In this document: positions 22,129 through 33,672 of the stretch, one piece after another
Layout: each line of letters begins with the position of its first letter
How positions within the stretch are numbered: the first letter of the stretch is position 1
Source of the DNA: Podarcis raffonei
Lineage: Eukaryota; Chordata; Lepidosauria; Squamata; Lacertidae
NCBI RefSeq assembly: GCF_027172205.1
Contig: NC_070614.1
Span: forward strand, 31,434,501-31,498,500
Length of the DNA: 64,000 bases
Reading direction: 5' to 3'
The notes under the pieces: model-generated
Seen by the model: the letters and a program-made list of their open reading frames with translations, nothing else
Told to the model about the DNA's origin: nothing
The model's database searches: none
Translations under genes and position numbers: made by a program

Positions 22129-22560
22129 CAGGGGTGGTGTTTCCAGCCAAGCACTATATTGCATCACTGGAAACCTTCAGGGGCAATGTAGCATGCATAG
22201 CTGTCAATGTTTCCCTTTTTTAAAAGGAAATTCCCTTATTCCGAATAGGATTCCTCACAAGAAAAGGGAAAAGTTGACAGCTATGGTAGCACGTCTAGAG
22301 CAAAACTGGGTGTAGCAATGACTGTGAATTTTACCTCTGCATAATAGGCTAGTTTCTACACTCTCACACATCCCTCTGTAAGCTCCAGCTACAAAAAAAG
22401 GGAATTATCAGAGCTCAAGGACTCATTCCAGCCAGTGAAAACATTCAAAGAATGTGTGAGGCAGGGTTGGGGAGGGAGTTTGGCTGGTGCAGTCAGTGGA
22501 GAGTTTCAAGAACCAAGTAAAGAGGCCTGAAGTGCTGTGTTGGGCTCCACAACTGGGTAT
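22129..22560. mobile_element. hAT-like non-autonomous element, shared by duplicated blocks
   Basis: Starts 'cagggg.gg' and carries phrases of a common sauropsid element ('ttacctctgcataataggct', 'agtttctacactctcacaca', 'attccagccagtgaaaac', 'tgggctccacaactggg'). The same element and the same left flank ('aatgcttaggtctaaag') occur at 26721, so it was present before the block was duplicated. A second MITE sits inside it. Confidence 0.65.
22196..22285. mobile_element. MITE with inverted ends and 8 bp target duplication
   Basis: The ends 'catagctgtcaa' and 'ttgacagctatg' are perfect inverted repeats, and the arms extend inward ('tttccctttt' against 'aaaagggaaaa'). The flanks 'gtagcatg' (22188-22195) and 'gtagcacg' (22286-22293) match in 7 of 8 bases, an hAT-like target duplication. 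The paralogue at 26721-27088 lacks it. Confidence 0.75.
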
Positions 22561-23271
22561 CTAAAGGATATCAGTATAAAATCCTCTCATCTTCATTAGG
22601 GGTATTAATGTGGGTTGTTCTGTTATATCTCTCAGTTTACTTAGACTGTGGCAAGCTTATTCTAGTCATGCTCTACCATAAAACATTTAATCCCACTTTT
22701 CCTAGGGTGAAGGCACAATAGAACCATGTTTGATTATTGTGCACCTGTTCTTCCCCAATGACCATTTGTTTATCCAGCCTCCACCTATGGCTCTACTTCC
22801 AATTCTGCTAAATATAAACTGCATGGGAAGAACAGTGCTGGGATGTGTGGTCATTGGAAAGCAGGAGTAATGGCTACATAAGGACCATTCTGCATCCTGC
22901 TTTCTATATGTATATGGTTTTGTGATGGGGAAAAATAGCATCTATATAATGATACTCACAAATTGTGAATTAAAAACAAGTGAATAAGCCAAAATTCACA
23001 GCACATACAGTAAAGGTGTATAAGTGTACAGGTAGCCTGAAATAAATTACATTTTATCTATAAATTTACATTTCCAAAGGATTATAATTAATTCAAATAA
23101 TAATGAATATAAGCTTTTAAAGAGAAAAATGTAAACATGTTATTATTTGTCAGTCAATACTAGCATTTGTGTTAAATCAGTTTTAGGTTGTCTTGATTTC
23201 AAATGGAAATTGCAGTCCTATCCACAATATTCTGCCACTGTGTCTCATTGATTTTAATATTACACACAATA

Positions 23272-23336
<65 letters not shown>

Positions 23337-23570
23337 AGTGTAGCTATAGAGGCAGAGGTGGTACTTCAACAACATCTGCAGAGCTACAGATTAGTCACTG
23401 CTGGTATAAAGCATTATATAGATGAATTCAACATGCAATATAAGACTACAATCCATAGTACACTTTCCTGGGATTAATTCCCATTCAGTCCAATAATACC
23501 TGCTTCTGAGTAAACAGATGTACGATAGGACAAATCTTATGCAAACTATTTAGGCAACTGCAACTGTTTC
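22561..23570. other. 3' flank of receptor, with (AC)n(AG)n microsatellite
   Basis: No gene. About 22700-22900 is paralogous to 36060-36240 and 42240-42420. About 23390-23570 is shared with the 3' flanks at 27640-27810 and 18500-18650 (phrases 'tccacttctgagtaaac', 'catctaggcaac'). Confidence 0.55.
23270..23333. repeat. (AC)n(AG)n compound microsatellite
   Basis: About ten AC units are followed by about twenty-two AG units, about 240 bases beyond the 3' end of the receptor. Confidence 0.95.
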
Positions 23571-24524
23571 CTAAAATGAAGAGTGGGTTTTGCCTAAGAA
23601 TTGGGGGTAAATATTGACAAGCAGCTTCCAGAATGCAATTTTGAGTTCCCTGTTTCTTATGCTATAGATGACCGGGTTCATTATTGGTGGCACCATGCAG
23701 TAGAACATAGAAACCAAGATGTCAAATGCTGATGGGGACCCAGATGTTGGCTTTAGGTAGACAAACATGCCACTTACCATAAACAGGGAGAGAACAATAA
23801 AATGAGGCAAGCAAGTTGAAAAGACTTTTTGCTTCCCTTGACTGGATGGGATTCTCAGAACAGCTCTGAAGATCTGAACATAAGAAAAAGCAATTAGAAA
23901 AAAGTAAACAAAGCCAAAACAAGACCCCAGAATCAGAACCCGGACTTCGTTGATATATGAGTCAAAGCAAGAGATCTTTAGCAGTTGTGGGATTTCACAG
24001 AAGAATTGATTGATGACATTAGAACAAAACTCCACAGTGAACGTTGTTCCAGTGTGCATTGCTGAATAGAAAAGTCCACCGATCCATGCACTGCTTGCCA
24101 TCTGAATGCAAGCTTTCTTGTTCATGACAGTCTCATAATGCAATGGATTGCAGATGGCAACATAGCGATCGTATGCCATGACACCAAGAATGATGAAATG
24201 GGAGACCATGAAGAAAACAAGGAAGAATACTTGGCAAACACATCCAGAGTAAGAGATAGCTTGGGTCTTCATCAAGGAATTTGCAATGGACTTGGGAACT
24301 GTAACAGATATGGAACCAAAGTCTTGTAATGACAGATTGGCCAGAAAAAAGTACATGGGTGTATGAAGCTGATGGCTATAGATGATGACTGTGATGATGA
24401 GAAGGTTTTCTATAAAGGCCACCAAATACACTGTGACAAAAAAAATAATGTGGAATATCTGCAGCTCCTGCATCTCAGAGAATCCGAGCAGAAGGAATCC
24501 ATTCACTCTTGACTGGTTCGACAT
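23571..24524 (-). CDS. Olfactory receptor, OR14-like, group B
   Basis: Complete 317-residue receptor starting MSNQSRVNGF with a sequon at N3. A longer in-frame start at 24563 is rejected because a probable acceptor (minus strand 'gtgtgtacag', AG at 24553-24552) lies between. Motifs are IENLLII (EN for GN in TM1), LHTPMYFFL, MAYDRYVAICNP, KVFSTCLPH and PPIMNPVIYSIRN. It is closest to the receptor at 19602 (shared FLLLGFSEMQELQIFH and CFDSY in outer loop 2). Differences cluster in TM5 and TM6 (LILGSCFGFVYF, MVSGMFVYLKP), which line the odorant pocket in this family. No lesion was seen. Confidence 0.96.
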   Translation of the reverse strand: MSNQSRVNGFLLLGFSEMQELQIFHIIFFVTVYLVAFIENLLIITVIIYSHQLHTPMYFFLANLSLQDFGSISVTVPKSIANSLMKTQAISYSGCVCQVFFLVFFMVSHFIILGVMAYDRYVAICNPLHYETVMNKKACIQMASSAWIGGLFYSAMHTGTTFTVEFCSNVINQFFCEIPQLLKISCFDSYINEVRVLILGSCFGFVYFFLIAFSYVQIFRAVLRIPSSQGKQKVFSTCLPHFIVLSLFMVSGMFVYLKPTSGSPSAFDILVSMFYCMVPPIMNPVIYSIRNRELKIAFWKLLVNIYPQFLGKTHSSF

Positions 24525-24563
24525 CGTATTGTTCAGAGTTCTATTTGGTACCTGTACACACAA

Positions 24564-25447
24564 CTTCTTTTTTCATTTGATTGTATCTATTTGTGAAATG
24601 GAGTGGTGCTCTTTGGATAAAATATCCTTCCCTTTCCGGCAGTGGTGATGGCAATAAAAATTGTACAAATGAACTTTATTGATATCTCATTTTTAATTGT
24701 ACCCAGAAGGTTCAGTTCTCAGGAGTTGTGCAGCTCAGCAGCACTAAGTCAGACACATTTTGGGAATCATGTGCTCATAATGACTGTGATTCAATGGATG
24801 TTATTGAACTTGGAAGCATTGTTTTGAATATGACTCTGTTTATATGATTGAATGTTGACACCCCCACCCTTTGGACAGAGCTGAGGAGTAGGAAAGGTCT
24901 TTGGTAGGGTTTGTGGTTTGTGGGTGGCATTCCTAGTTGCAGAGTAGGGGGGACAAGATCAAGGACCAGCCTGTATTTTGGGCATGGTGACGGAACTGGA
25001 TTCGCCTAGCCTGTGGCACTGTGGACCTAGTGTGACAAGAGTTAGCCCTCCTGGACAATTGAGTAAACTGGGCCCATTCATTCATATATATTGTTGAGCC
25101 TTAGGAGGGTATTTATTGCTTACTCGACCCAGTAGGCTTTATATCTGACAGGCCCCTGACTGTATTTTTGAACTGGATAAGGCCCTTAAATGAACCAGGC
25201 CTACCTGCGGCCATCTTATTCCCAATGGGCTTCAGGTCTCGTTGGGATCTAGTCCATTCACTATGTGGTAGGGACCAGTCAGCATCGGGATTCACCCACC
25301 TATTAAGGGAGGCCTACCTCCTTTAGGGGCTTTTGGTGACATCAAGAGTGGGCTCCTGGATTTTCTGGGATTGGCCTGACTTTCATTAGCAAGGGATCTT
25401 TCATTTGGAAAGATTCCCAATGTTGCACCTTTTCAGTGTGGCTATGT

Positions 25448-25503
<56 letters not shown>

Positions 25504-26720
25504 ACTTTGCTGCTGCCTTTGCCAACCTGGTGCCCTCCAGATGGTTTGGCTTGCAACTCCCAACAACCCATCAGAATCTTAAGATCTCTTAATATATTTT
25601 ACAGACCTGATTATTGTTCAGTTCAGTTACATTTACATTTACATTTACATCACAGTGGGAGCAGAATATGTAGCCCATTACTACAGAGTTCCAGATGCTA
25701 ACCTATTAAATTGTGATGTATGTAGAGATTATTGTGGATGTGCCAGAGATGTGCAGAAAAAAAACCTCTTTTCCAATGCTAGGTGCTGGGAGGGGGGTGC
25801 ACAGTGAAAGAACCCTGAATTTAAAAGGTAATGCTTCTTTTTAAACAACTTTTTGTTTTTGAACAAATACAAATACAATGACCATTAAACATAGCATAGT
25901 AAACATTATCTTAAACATTTCAAAAGAAAACATTAATAAAAGGAGTCAAATATAAACTGCATATTTCAAATAGCATAATTAGCTAGAAAACAAAATATTG
26001 TCGTAGCCTTTCTTCACAAGATTGCTACTTTCAACTGAGCCTTTAATGGAAGACACTGCCAATATAGATACAGCACACACACTGTGTTTCAACTTTTAAA
26101 TTTCTGCTGGAAACTTTTCTATTCCATCAGGTTAATGCCGGCAACGAAGGATATATCATTCCATAATAGCTGACTTCTGATTTTAACATCTCTATGTGGT
26201 TTTTATTGTATGATTTTATGCATATTTTTGTGAACCACTCTGTTATTTTGAATGAATAGCAATATATAAATATGCAAATAAATAAACAGCTGAGATGTTT
26301 ATTCTTATTCTCCACTTGCTATCTAAAGTTCAGCATATAGGGGCATGCTGCATGAGGGTCTCTTTGCTTGTCATACCTGAGTCCTATACAGGCAGAACAC
26401 TCAAGCGTTCTGTAAATATGGATGTGGGGTCCCACTTAAGCCAGCCCCAAACGTTGCACATATCAACTAACTTTCCTCCCTTATATCCACTTGTAAACAT
26501 CAGCTGAGAGGGAGCTGTAGATATGAAGGTTTCCTCCCTACAATGTTCATATTTACATGTGGTTGACAGGAGGGGCAATCCAGCACATGTGATGTAAGTG
26601 GTGAGGATTTTCAGTGCAACTCCACTTCCCAACTAAATGCTGATAGACTGGGAGCAATATGGCAAATGGGAAAAAAAAGAATCTGTCACATCCAGTACAT
26701 GAGGATGCTTGGGCCTAAAG
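24564..26720. other. Upstream flank; (CT)n(CA)n microsatellite; no gene
   Basis: 24655-24850 repeats 19745-19960. About 24900-25430 has no relative in the window and no coding sign. A (CT)n(CA)n tract lies at 25450-25505. About 25540-25570 carries a scrap of the common 'ctccagatg..ttggcttgcaactccc' MITE. About 25870-25985 is paralogous to 35960-36035 and 42150-42215. About 26320-26640 is unassigned. Confidence 0.55.
25450..25505. repeat. (CT)n(CA)n compound microsatellite
   Basis: About fourteen CT units run directly into about thirteen CA units. Confidence 0.95.
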
Positions 26721-27088
26721 CAGGGATGAGGAACATTTTTCAGCCAAGCACCACATTAAATCAATGGCAAACTTCAAGGGTCACATGCCACTGATGGATG
26801 GGGCCAGAGACAAAAGTGGGTATGGCAGTGAATGTGAATTTTACCCCTGTAAAGTAGGTTAGTTTCTACACACTCTCACACCCCTCTGTATACCCCCATC
26901 CAGACAAAAAAAGAGACATTATCAGAGCTCAAGGGCACATTCCAGCCAGGGAAAACACTCAAAGAAGGTGTGAAACAGGGTTGGAGAGGGGATTTGGTTG
27001 GTGAGGATGTGTGGCCCATGGACAGTCTCAAAAGGCATGTAGAGAGGCTAAAGAGCTGCATTTGGCCCCCACAACTGAGGATCTAAAG
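26721..27088. mobile_element. hAT-like non-autonomous element
   Basis: Begins 'cagggatgaggaacattttt' and runs through 'agtttctacacactctcaca' and 'gagctcaagggcacattcca' to 'gcatttggcccccacaactg'. It is the second copy of the element at 22129 with the same outer flank, but without the nested MITE. Confidence 0.7.
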
Positions 27089-27809
27089 GATCCCAGTAAA
27101 AAATCCTCCCATCTTCATTAGGGGTGTTACTGCAGGTTGCACTATCTCTTGATTTACTTAGACTGTGGCAGGTGTCATCCAGTCACATCTTCCCATTCCT
27201 TTATAAAGGGGAAGTTGTGGCTGCATCAAAGCCATCTTCCACTGTCATATATGCAAGTTTATAGCATCTAGACACAAATGACTGATTAAAATCTATGGTA
27301 GCTGCAAGAAATATGTATATAGGTAAAGTCAGTTGAATAAAACTATGCTTTTATAAGCTTATATCTCCAAGAAGTAAAAATTAATTCAAATATTAATAAA
27401 CAGAAGCTTCGGTGGTGATTAAGGTAGAAGGTTTTCACATGTTTTTACTAAGGAATTCAGTACGATCACCAGTGTTACATAGGTTTTAGGTCGTCCAGGT
27501 TTCAATAGGAAATTGCAGTGCTATACCAAACAACCTTGAATAATCTTCAACACCGCAATTACTATCAGCTCCAGCATGTACGGCTAGGATATAGGGAGAA
27601 TGGGTGTTGCGGGAAGCCACAGATATTCACCCCTGGACTCAAGATCTATATAGATGAAGTAAACATGCAATGTAACCCTACAATCCAAGGTACACTTTTC
27701 TGATATTAATTCCCATTCAATGCAGTGATGTCCACTTCTGAGTAAAAACAACAACAACATAGTACTAGACAAAACTTATGCAAGCCATCTAGGCAATTGA
27801 AACAGTTAC
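27089..27809. other. 3' flank of receptor
   Basis: No gene. About 27235-27500 is paralogous to 36240-36510 and 42410-42680. 27545-27630 contains a decayed copy of the MITE family seen at 60906 ('atcagctccagcatgta.ggctag'). Confidence 0.55.
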
Positions 27810-28763
27810 CTAAATTTGAGAATGGTTTTTGTCTAAGAATTGGTGGGAAATATTGGTCAGAAACTTCCAGAATGCCATTTTGAGTTCCTTGTTTCTTATG
27901 CTATAAATGAGTGGGTTCATTACTGGTGGCACCATGCAATAGAATGAAGAAACCAATAGGTCAAATGCCGATGGGGAGCTGGAGGTTGGTCTGAAATAGA
28001 CAAAGTTACCACTTACCAAGAACCGGGAGATAACAATAAGATGAGGTAAACAAGTTGAGAATACTTTTTGCTTCCCGTGACTGGATGGGATTTTCAGGAC
28101 TGCTCTGAAGATCTGAACATAAGAAAAAGCAATAAGAGCAAAGGAGATGAAAGCTAAACAAGCTCCAAAAGTCAGAACCCAAATCACAGGGATATCTGAG
28201 TCAGAGCAAGAGATCTTCAGTAGCTGTGGGATTTCACAGAAAAACTGATTGATGACATTAGAACAGAACTCAACTCTGAATGTTGATCCGGTGTACATTG
28301 TTGCATAGAAAAGTCCACCAATCCATGCACTGGATGCCATCTGAATGCAAGCTTTCTTGTTCATGACAGTCTCATAATGCAGTGGATTGCAGATGGCAAC
28401 ATAGCGATCATATGCCATAACAACAAGGAGGAAATAATGAGACAACATGAAGAAAACAAGGAAGAATACTTGACAGACACATCCGGAGTAAGAGATGGTT
28501 TGTGTCTTCATCAAGGAATTTGCAATGGACTTGGGAACTGTAACCGATATGGAGCCAATGTCTTGCAATGACAGGTTGGCCAGAAAGAAGTACATGGGTG
28601 TATGAAGCTGATGACTGTAGAAGATGACTGTGATGATCATAATATTTTCTGTGAGGGCCACCAAATATATTATGACAAAAAGGTTGATGTGAAATACCTG
28701 CACTTCCCAAATATCAGGGAATCCATGTAGAAGGAATCCACTTACTCTTGACTGGTTCATCAT
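27810..28763 (-). CDS. Olfactory receptor, OR14-like, group B, with charged residue in TM6
   Basis: Complete 317-residue receptor starting MMNQSRVSGF. Motifs are TENIMII in TM1 (EN for GN), LHTPMYFFL at 53-61, MAYDRY at 116-121, KVFSTC at 233-238 and NPLIYS at 283-288. In TM6 it reads VISRFLVSG where its four group B relatives have VISLFLVSG, VLSLFMVSG or VITLFLVSG, so residue 247 is arginine in a hydrophobic helix (codon CGG for CTG). This could disturb folding, although the frame is intact. The probable splice acceptor is at 28785-28784. Downstream of it in the window lies the copia insertion, placed 0.34 kb beyond the receptor start. Confidence 0.95.
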   Translation of the reverse strand: MMNQSRVSGFLLHGFPDIWEVQVFHINLFVIIYLVALTENIMIITVIFYSHQLHTPMYFFLANLSLQDIGSISVTVPKSIANSLMKTQTISYSGCVCQVFFLVFFMLSHYFLLVVMAYDRYVAICNPLHYETVMNKKACIQMASSAWIGGLFYATMYTGSTFRVEFCSNVINQFFCEIPQLLKISCSDSDIPVIWVLTFGACLAFISFALIAFSYVQIFRAVLKIPSSHGKQKVFSTCLPHLIVISRFLVSGNFVYFRPTSSSPSAFDLLVSSFYCMVPPVMNPLIYSIRNKELKMAFWKFLTNISHQFLDKNHSQI

Positions 28764-29106
28764 TGTGTCTCAGACCTTGGTGCCTAGGAAAAGGAAGCTA
28801 CCACACTACTTCTTTCTCTTCCAGTTGTATCAGGAAATATTTCTCTTTGTACTGAATGTGGTAAAGGGTGGAATGTATAGCAATGAGCTTTAACGACGTC
28901 TCACTTCTAATTATACCCAGGAGGTTTAATTCTCATGAGCCTCCTATATACAGCTCAGCAGATGTGGATCAAATGTGTATTTGAGGGTTGAAGTGCACCT
29001 ATAATGACTATGATCCAAAGTTCTGCTTTGACTTATGTAAGGAGCTTGCACCAGAGTGGGGTGTTCCTTTTAAAAAAATGTTCCTAAAGCAGTTTACTCT
29101 ATGGCA
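28764..29106. other. Receptor 5' flank up to the copia insertion site
   Basis: Paralogous to 37773-38116 and 43929-44500. It holds the splice acceptor and presumably the upstream intron. The last five bases 'tggca' (29102-29106) are the left copy of the copia target duplication. Confidence 0.7.
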
Positions 29107-29483
29107 TGTTAGGATATTTCCGTTCCACCTTAAAAGGGAGCAGGATGTTTGTGTCACAGCCTGCGTATTTCCTGTCTCACAGGATGTTTCTGTTGTCAGT
29201 TGCTTTCGTTTCTCCTGTTTGCCTGAGCAGCCGGAGCAGGCGGTCATGGTTTCTTTGTTCTGACCAACGCTAAATAAACTTGTAAATATGCTCTCCTGCT
29301 GTGCATCTTTTGCTGTGTGAATTCTGCTGATAGAGTGTGCACAAGTCCAAGAATGTAGCTATCTTTTCTTGAGGCTTCGTGCCGCTGATTGCTGATATTG
29401 CCTGACTACGGGAGGTCGATGGATCGTCCGGCACCGAGCTTGGGGGCTCAGATGGACTTTATCTCCCTGGCAGTATCCCAACA
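29107..29483 (+). repeat. Copia 5' LTR
   Basis: 377 bp, starts TGTTAGGATA and ends ATCCCAACA. It contains an AATAAA poly(A) signal near 29270 and a 15-base stretch at 29412-29426 equal to part of the T-arm region of vertebrate initiator tRNA-Met. Confidence 0.96.
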
Positions 29484-29502
29484 ACAGGTTTCGGGCCCAG
29501 AT
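29484..29502 (+). other. Probable copia primer binding site
   Basis: 'caggtttcgggcccag' lies directly after the 5' LTR. Copia-type elements often prime from an internal cut of initiator tRNA-Met and carry a site like 'ggttatgggcccag'. The shared 'gggcccag' supports that here, with two differences in the left part. Confidence 0.55.
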
Positions 29503-29719
29503 TCACGGCACTTACAGGAGAGTAAGACAGTGACAGACTGCTGAGGTATGTGTTGGGAAAGCGAAAGCAGAGGCTTTTCTGTTTGCCGCGGAAAAGGTCT
29601 TTGATGTCCAGCTGGTCTAATTGGCCTGGGAGCCGAGCCAGAGGCATCGTGATTTATGGGCTGCCGAGATAAGACGTCTTTGAAGGCATAAAGACGCACG
29701 GCTCAAGCAAAAGGCTGGA

Positions 29720-32700
29720 ATGGAGAATTTCCATGCTTCGGAGGCCACTGAGTGCCCGAAGTTAAATCGGCACAATTATCAGACCTGGGCAAAATGGTGT
29801 GAGAGTTTGCTGCGTCAGTTTGGAGTCTGGCATACTGTGTCTGAAGCCACTCCAGTTCCTCGGACAGAGAAATGGGAGGCCCAGAATTCGAGGGCCATAG
29901 ACATAATAGTCTTATCCGTCTCTCTGGAGGATATAAAAACGCTTGCTGGAAATCTCACGGCACGTGACATGTGGGATGCTTTGAAAAAGGCCCATCTGCC
30001 AATCGTCCCAGCCCAGAGTTTGAATGCATCGGAGGTCCTGGCTGTTTCCCAGAATGCGAGTGATTGCAGGGATGCTGAGGGCACTGGTTGCAAGCTGCAG
30101 GGGGAGCAGACTGTAACGTCATCCCAGGCAGCATTCCAGCCTCCAGGGGGAGCCAAGGAGTCGGCAGCTGAGAGCTCTGTTTCTCGTGAGAACCAAGGTC
30201 ATCGCCGGAAGGCCAGAGGTAAACAGAGCAAGATGCCTGCAGATGGCCTGAAGCAGAAGGGGGGTGGAGTGGAAAACAAGGCTTTGTTTGCTGGCACAGC
30301 TTCACCAAAGGCAAAAGGCACGCCTGATGGCCAGGAGCAGGGGGGCAAGCTGCAAAAGCCCACGCTGGTGGAAAACAAGGTTTTGCTTGCTGCAAAAGCT
30401 GCTCCAAAGGCCAAGGCCAGGTTTATTGTTGACTCTGGGGCCAGTCGCCATCTTGCGAAGGACCGCCATCTGTTTATCTCCTTCACACCTCAAGATGGTG
30501 AGATCCACCTGGCTGATGGAAGGACTTTGCAAATTGCAGGAGTTGGGACTGTGAAACTTGCAAGTCTGCATACTACCATCAGAGATGTACTTTTTGTTCC
30601 AGGAGCTGCGGACAATTTGCTTAGTGTCCCACAGCTGACTGGGCGTGGTTTTGAGGTATCCTTCAAGAGGACTGTCTGTGTCATCAGGAAAGGCAAAGAG
30701 GACATTTTGCATGCAAAGTTTATGCATGGCTTATTCTGTATAACTTATGATGACAGTGCTGTTAATGTGTCTAATGCTGATACTTGTTGTGTTGCACAAA
30801 CTAACAAGGTTCTTCATGCAGGATGCATTCACGATGCACATCGAAGATTTGGTCACCTGTCTTGGCAAGCGCTGGCCAAGATGCCTGGGTTGGTTGAAGG
30901 TTTGAACATCAAACCCTGTAAATTTCACATGAAATGTGTATCCTGTGCAGAGAACAAGGTGAAGGTTGCTCCAAAAGGCAAGGAGTCTAGCAGGCAGGCT
31001 TCCAAACCCTACCAGCTAGTGCACGCAGACCTGGTAGGTCCTCTTGCGCCCTCTTTGGGAGGAGCAAGGTACTTCATGGTTCTAATTGATTCTTTTTCCA
31101 GGTACATTCATGTGTTTATGCTCGAGAAGAAATTGCAAGCATTTCCTAGGTTCAAGGCATTCTGTGCTTGGTTGGAGAATGCTCACGGTAAACGTATCGG
31201 CTGTCTGTTTACTGATCGAGGCGGGGAGTTCACTTCTCAGCAGTTTGAAGCTTTCCTGACTGAGAAGGGAATCCAGCATGACTTGTCAACGCCTAGATCG
31301 CCATGGATGAATGGGCTTGCGGAGCGAGCAAATGAAACGTTGCTGCAAGGAATGAAAACCTTGTTGCATGATGCAAACCTCCCTGAGAAGTTCTGGGGGG
31401 AGGCTCTGGCGAATTTTGTTTATTCTTTTAACAGGAGACTGTCATCACCTATTGGTTGTACTCCCTATGAGAAGATGTTTGGTAACAAACCAAATGTCAA
31501 GCACATGAGAATCTTTGGTTCTGACATGTGGGTACACACCCCACAGAGCAACAAGCTTGGGAAGCGTGGGGCACATGGTTTGTTCATGGGGTACGAAAAA
31601 GGTGCATACAGAGTATGGATGACTAACTCTAAATCCATAAAGTTCACAAGGAGTGTTGAGTACAATCCTAAGTGGGGGGGAAATGTGGGAATTTTCCAGA
31701 GTTACCCAGAGGAGGATGAAGGTGATGTGAAAAAAGCAGATCATGCTGAGAAAGCTGAGGAAACTGAGGATGAGGATGATGATGATGATGATGATGATGA
31801 TCAGAGTTCGGATTCCAGTTCCGTGGGCGGCGCTGCTGCTGGTGTCAGTGACAGTGATGACACAGCAGACTACAAGAGCGCAAAGGCCTCAGTCAGACCA
31901 TCTGATGCGTCTGACAATGAACTGGAAGAACCACTGTTCACCATTGGTCATTTTTCTCCTAAGAGAGAGGAGTTGAGTCCATAAGACTTGCGTCTGATTC
32001 GCAGGTCTGAAAGGGCGACCAAAGGCAAACCTCCAAAGAGATTTGCTGATGAGTTTGCTAAGACGGCAACTGCTCTTCTTAGTAGCTCAGAGAAGGTCTG
32101 GGAACCTTCTAGCTTCAAAGAGGTTCAGGAGTTAACCTTTAAAGATGCTGAGCCTTGGCTTAATGCCATGAAGGCTGAAGTTGATTCCTTGAATAGGAAC
32201 CAAACTTGGGAACTGGTACCGGTAGTCCCAGGGATGAGACTGGTTGGCAGCAAATGGGTCTTCAAGGCCAAGACAGACCAGAATGGCAAGGTTGTCAGAC
32301 ACAAAGCCAGATTGGTTGCCAGAGGTTTTTCACAGGTACCAGGACAGGATTACCACGAGACCTACTCACCCACGGTCAAATATGAGAGCGTTCAGCTGAT
32401 GCTCAAGATCGCTGCGGAGGAGAAACTGCATGTTTCCCATCATGACATTAATACAGCTTTTTTTGTACGGGATTTTGGGGGAGGAGCTGTATATGCTTCC
32501 ACCTGATGGGATGCAGATACAGAAGGGAATGGTCTGTAAACTGCGGAAATCCTTATATGGTCTCAAGCAGAGTGCCAGGTGTTGGAACACAAAACTCACT
32601 GAGACGTTGCTTTCTCTAGGTTTTCACCAGGGCAAAGCTGATCCATGTGTGTTTGTCAAGGAGGAGGGGCAAAACAAACTGTATTGTTTATGTTTTGTTG

Positions 32701-33635
32701 ATGATCTTCTGATGTTTTGGAAGAATCAGGCTTTTTACCAAAGCACCCTAGCTCAACTGAAGGAGCACTTTGACATGAAGGATCTTGGTGAGGTATCCAA
32801 CTATCTTTCTCTGCAGGTGGAGAGAGACCAAGCAGGTAATTTTCTGGTACACCAAACACAGAAAATTGCTGATGTATTAACCAGGTTGAATTTGGTTGAT
32901 GCAAACCCAGCAGACACACCGATGGTGACAGGTTACCAGGTAGATAGTACTGCTGAAGCGTTTTCTGACACAACGCTGTACAGATGCATTCTAGGCAAGT
33001 TGAATTTCATTGCTAGATGTTCAAGACCTGACATTGCTGTAAGCACTAACCTGCTTAGCAGACATGCTAACAATCCTACTGTTCAGGATTGGAAAGCTCT
33101 GAAGTGCATAGCCCGCTATTTGAAAGGGACTATGCACTACAGGCTGAGGTTCACCAGTCAGAAGACTGGAGGTCTTGAAATCTTTGCAGATGCGAGTTTT
33201 GGAAGTGACACCACGGATGGTACAAGCACTTCTGGAGTATGCTACATGTACAACCACTGCCTGTTTGACTGGTTGTGCAGGAAGCAGACGACAGTGAGCC
33301 TAAGTTCCTGTGAAGCAGAACTCAATGCTCTGTCATTTTCACTCATGGATTGTGAATGGTTGATGCAACTGTTTAAGGACATCGGGGTTTCTGTGAAATG
33401 TCCTATACAAGTGTATCAAGACAATAGATCTTGTTTGGCTTTGCTGAACTCGGAGAGTTGCAAGCAAAGAACCAAGTACTTGCAGATTAAGCTACATCGT
33501 GCAAGAGAGTGTATTCAGAAAGGACTCATTCAGGTGTCCTACATGCCAGGAAATGAAATTCCTGCTGATCTGTTGTCTAAGGTTGTTAACAGAGAACAAC
33601 TTAAGGTTTACGTACAAAGGTTGCAATTGGGTTGA
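29720..33635 (+). pseudogene. Copia gag-pol region (fossil)
   Basis: The coding region of the copia element. In order: a gag-like start (CPKLNRHNYQTWAKWCESLL); protease with DSGAS near 30430; the pre-integrase zinc region (HRRFGHLSWQAL, CVSC) near 30840-30960; the integrase core with ADLVGPL near 31020, TDRGGEF near 31210 and a glutamate in GLAERANE near 31315; an acidic linker; reverse transcriptase with NQTWELV near 32200 and FVDDLLMF near 32695; and RNase H with ADASFGSD near 33190. The order with integrase before reverse transcriptase identifies copia rather than gypsy. It is broken, with about two breaks, and is not expected to work. Confidence 0.93.
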
Positions 33636-33658
33636 ACCACAGGTACTACAGGTTACAC

Positions 33659-33672
33659 GGAAAGGGGGAGGA
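33659..33672 (+). other. Copia polypurine tract
   Basis: 'ggaaagggggagga' directly before the 3' LTR, the usual primer site for plus-strand synthesis. Confidence 0.8.

Noticed and set aside
23193-23477. Frame with HTHTHRERERER run
   Set aside because: It is translation of the (AC)n(AG)n microsatellite.
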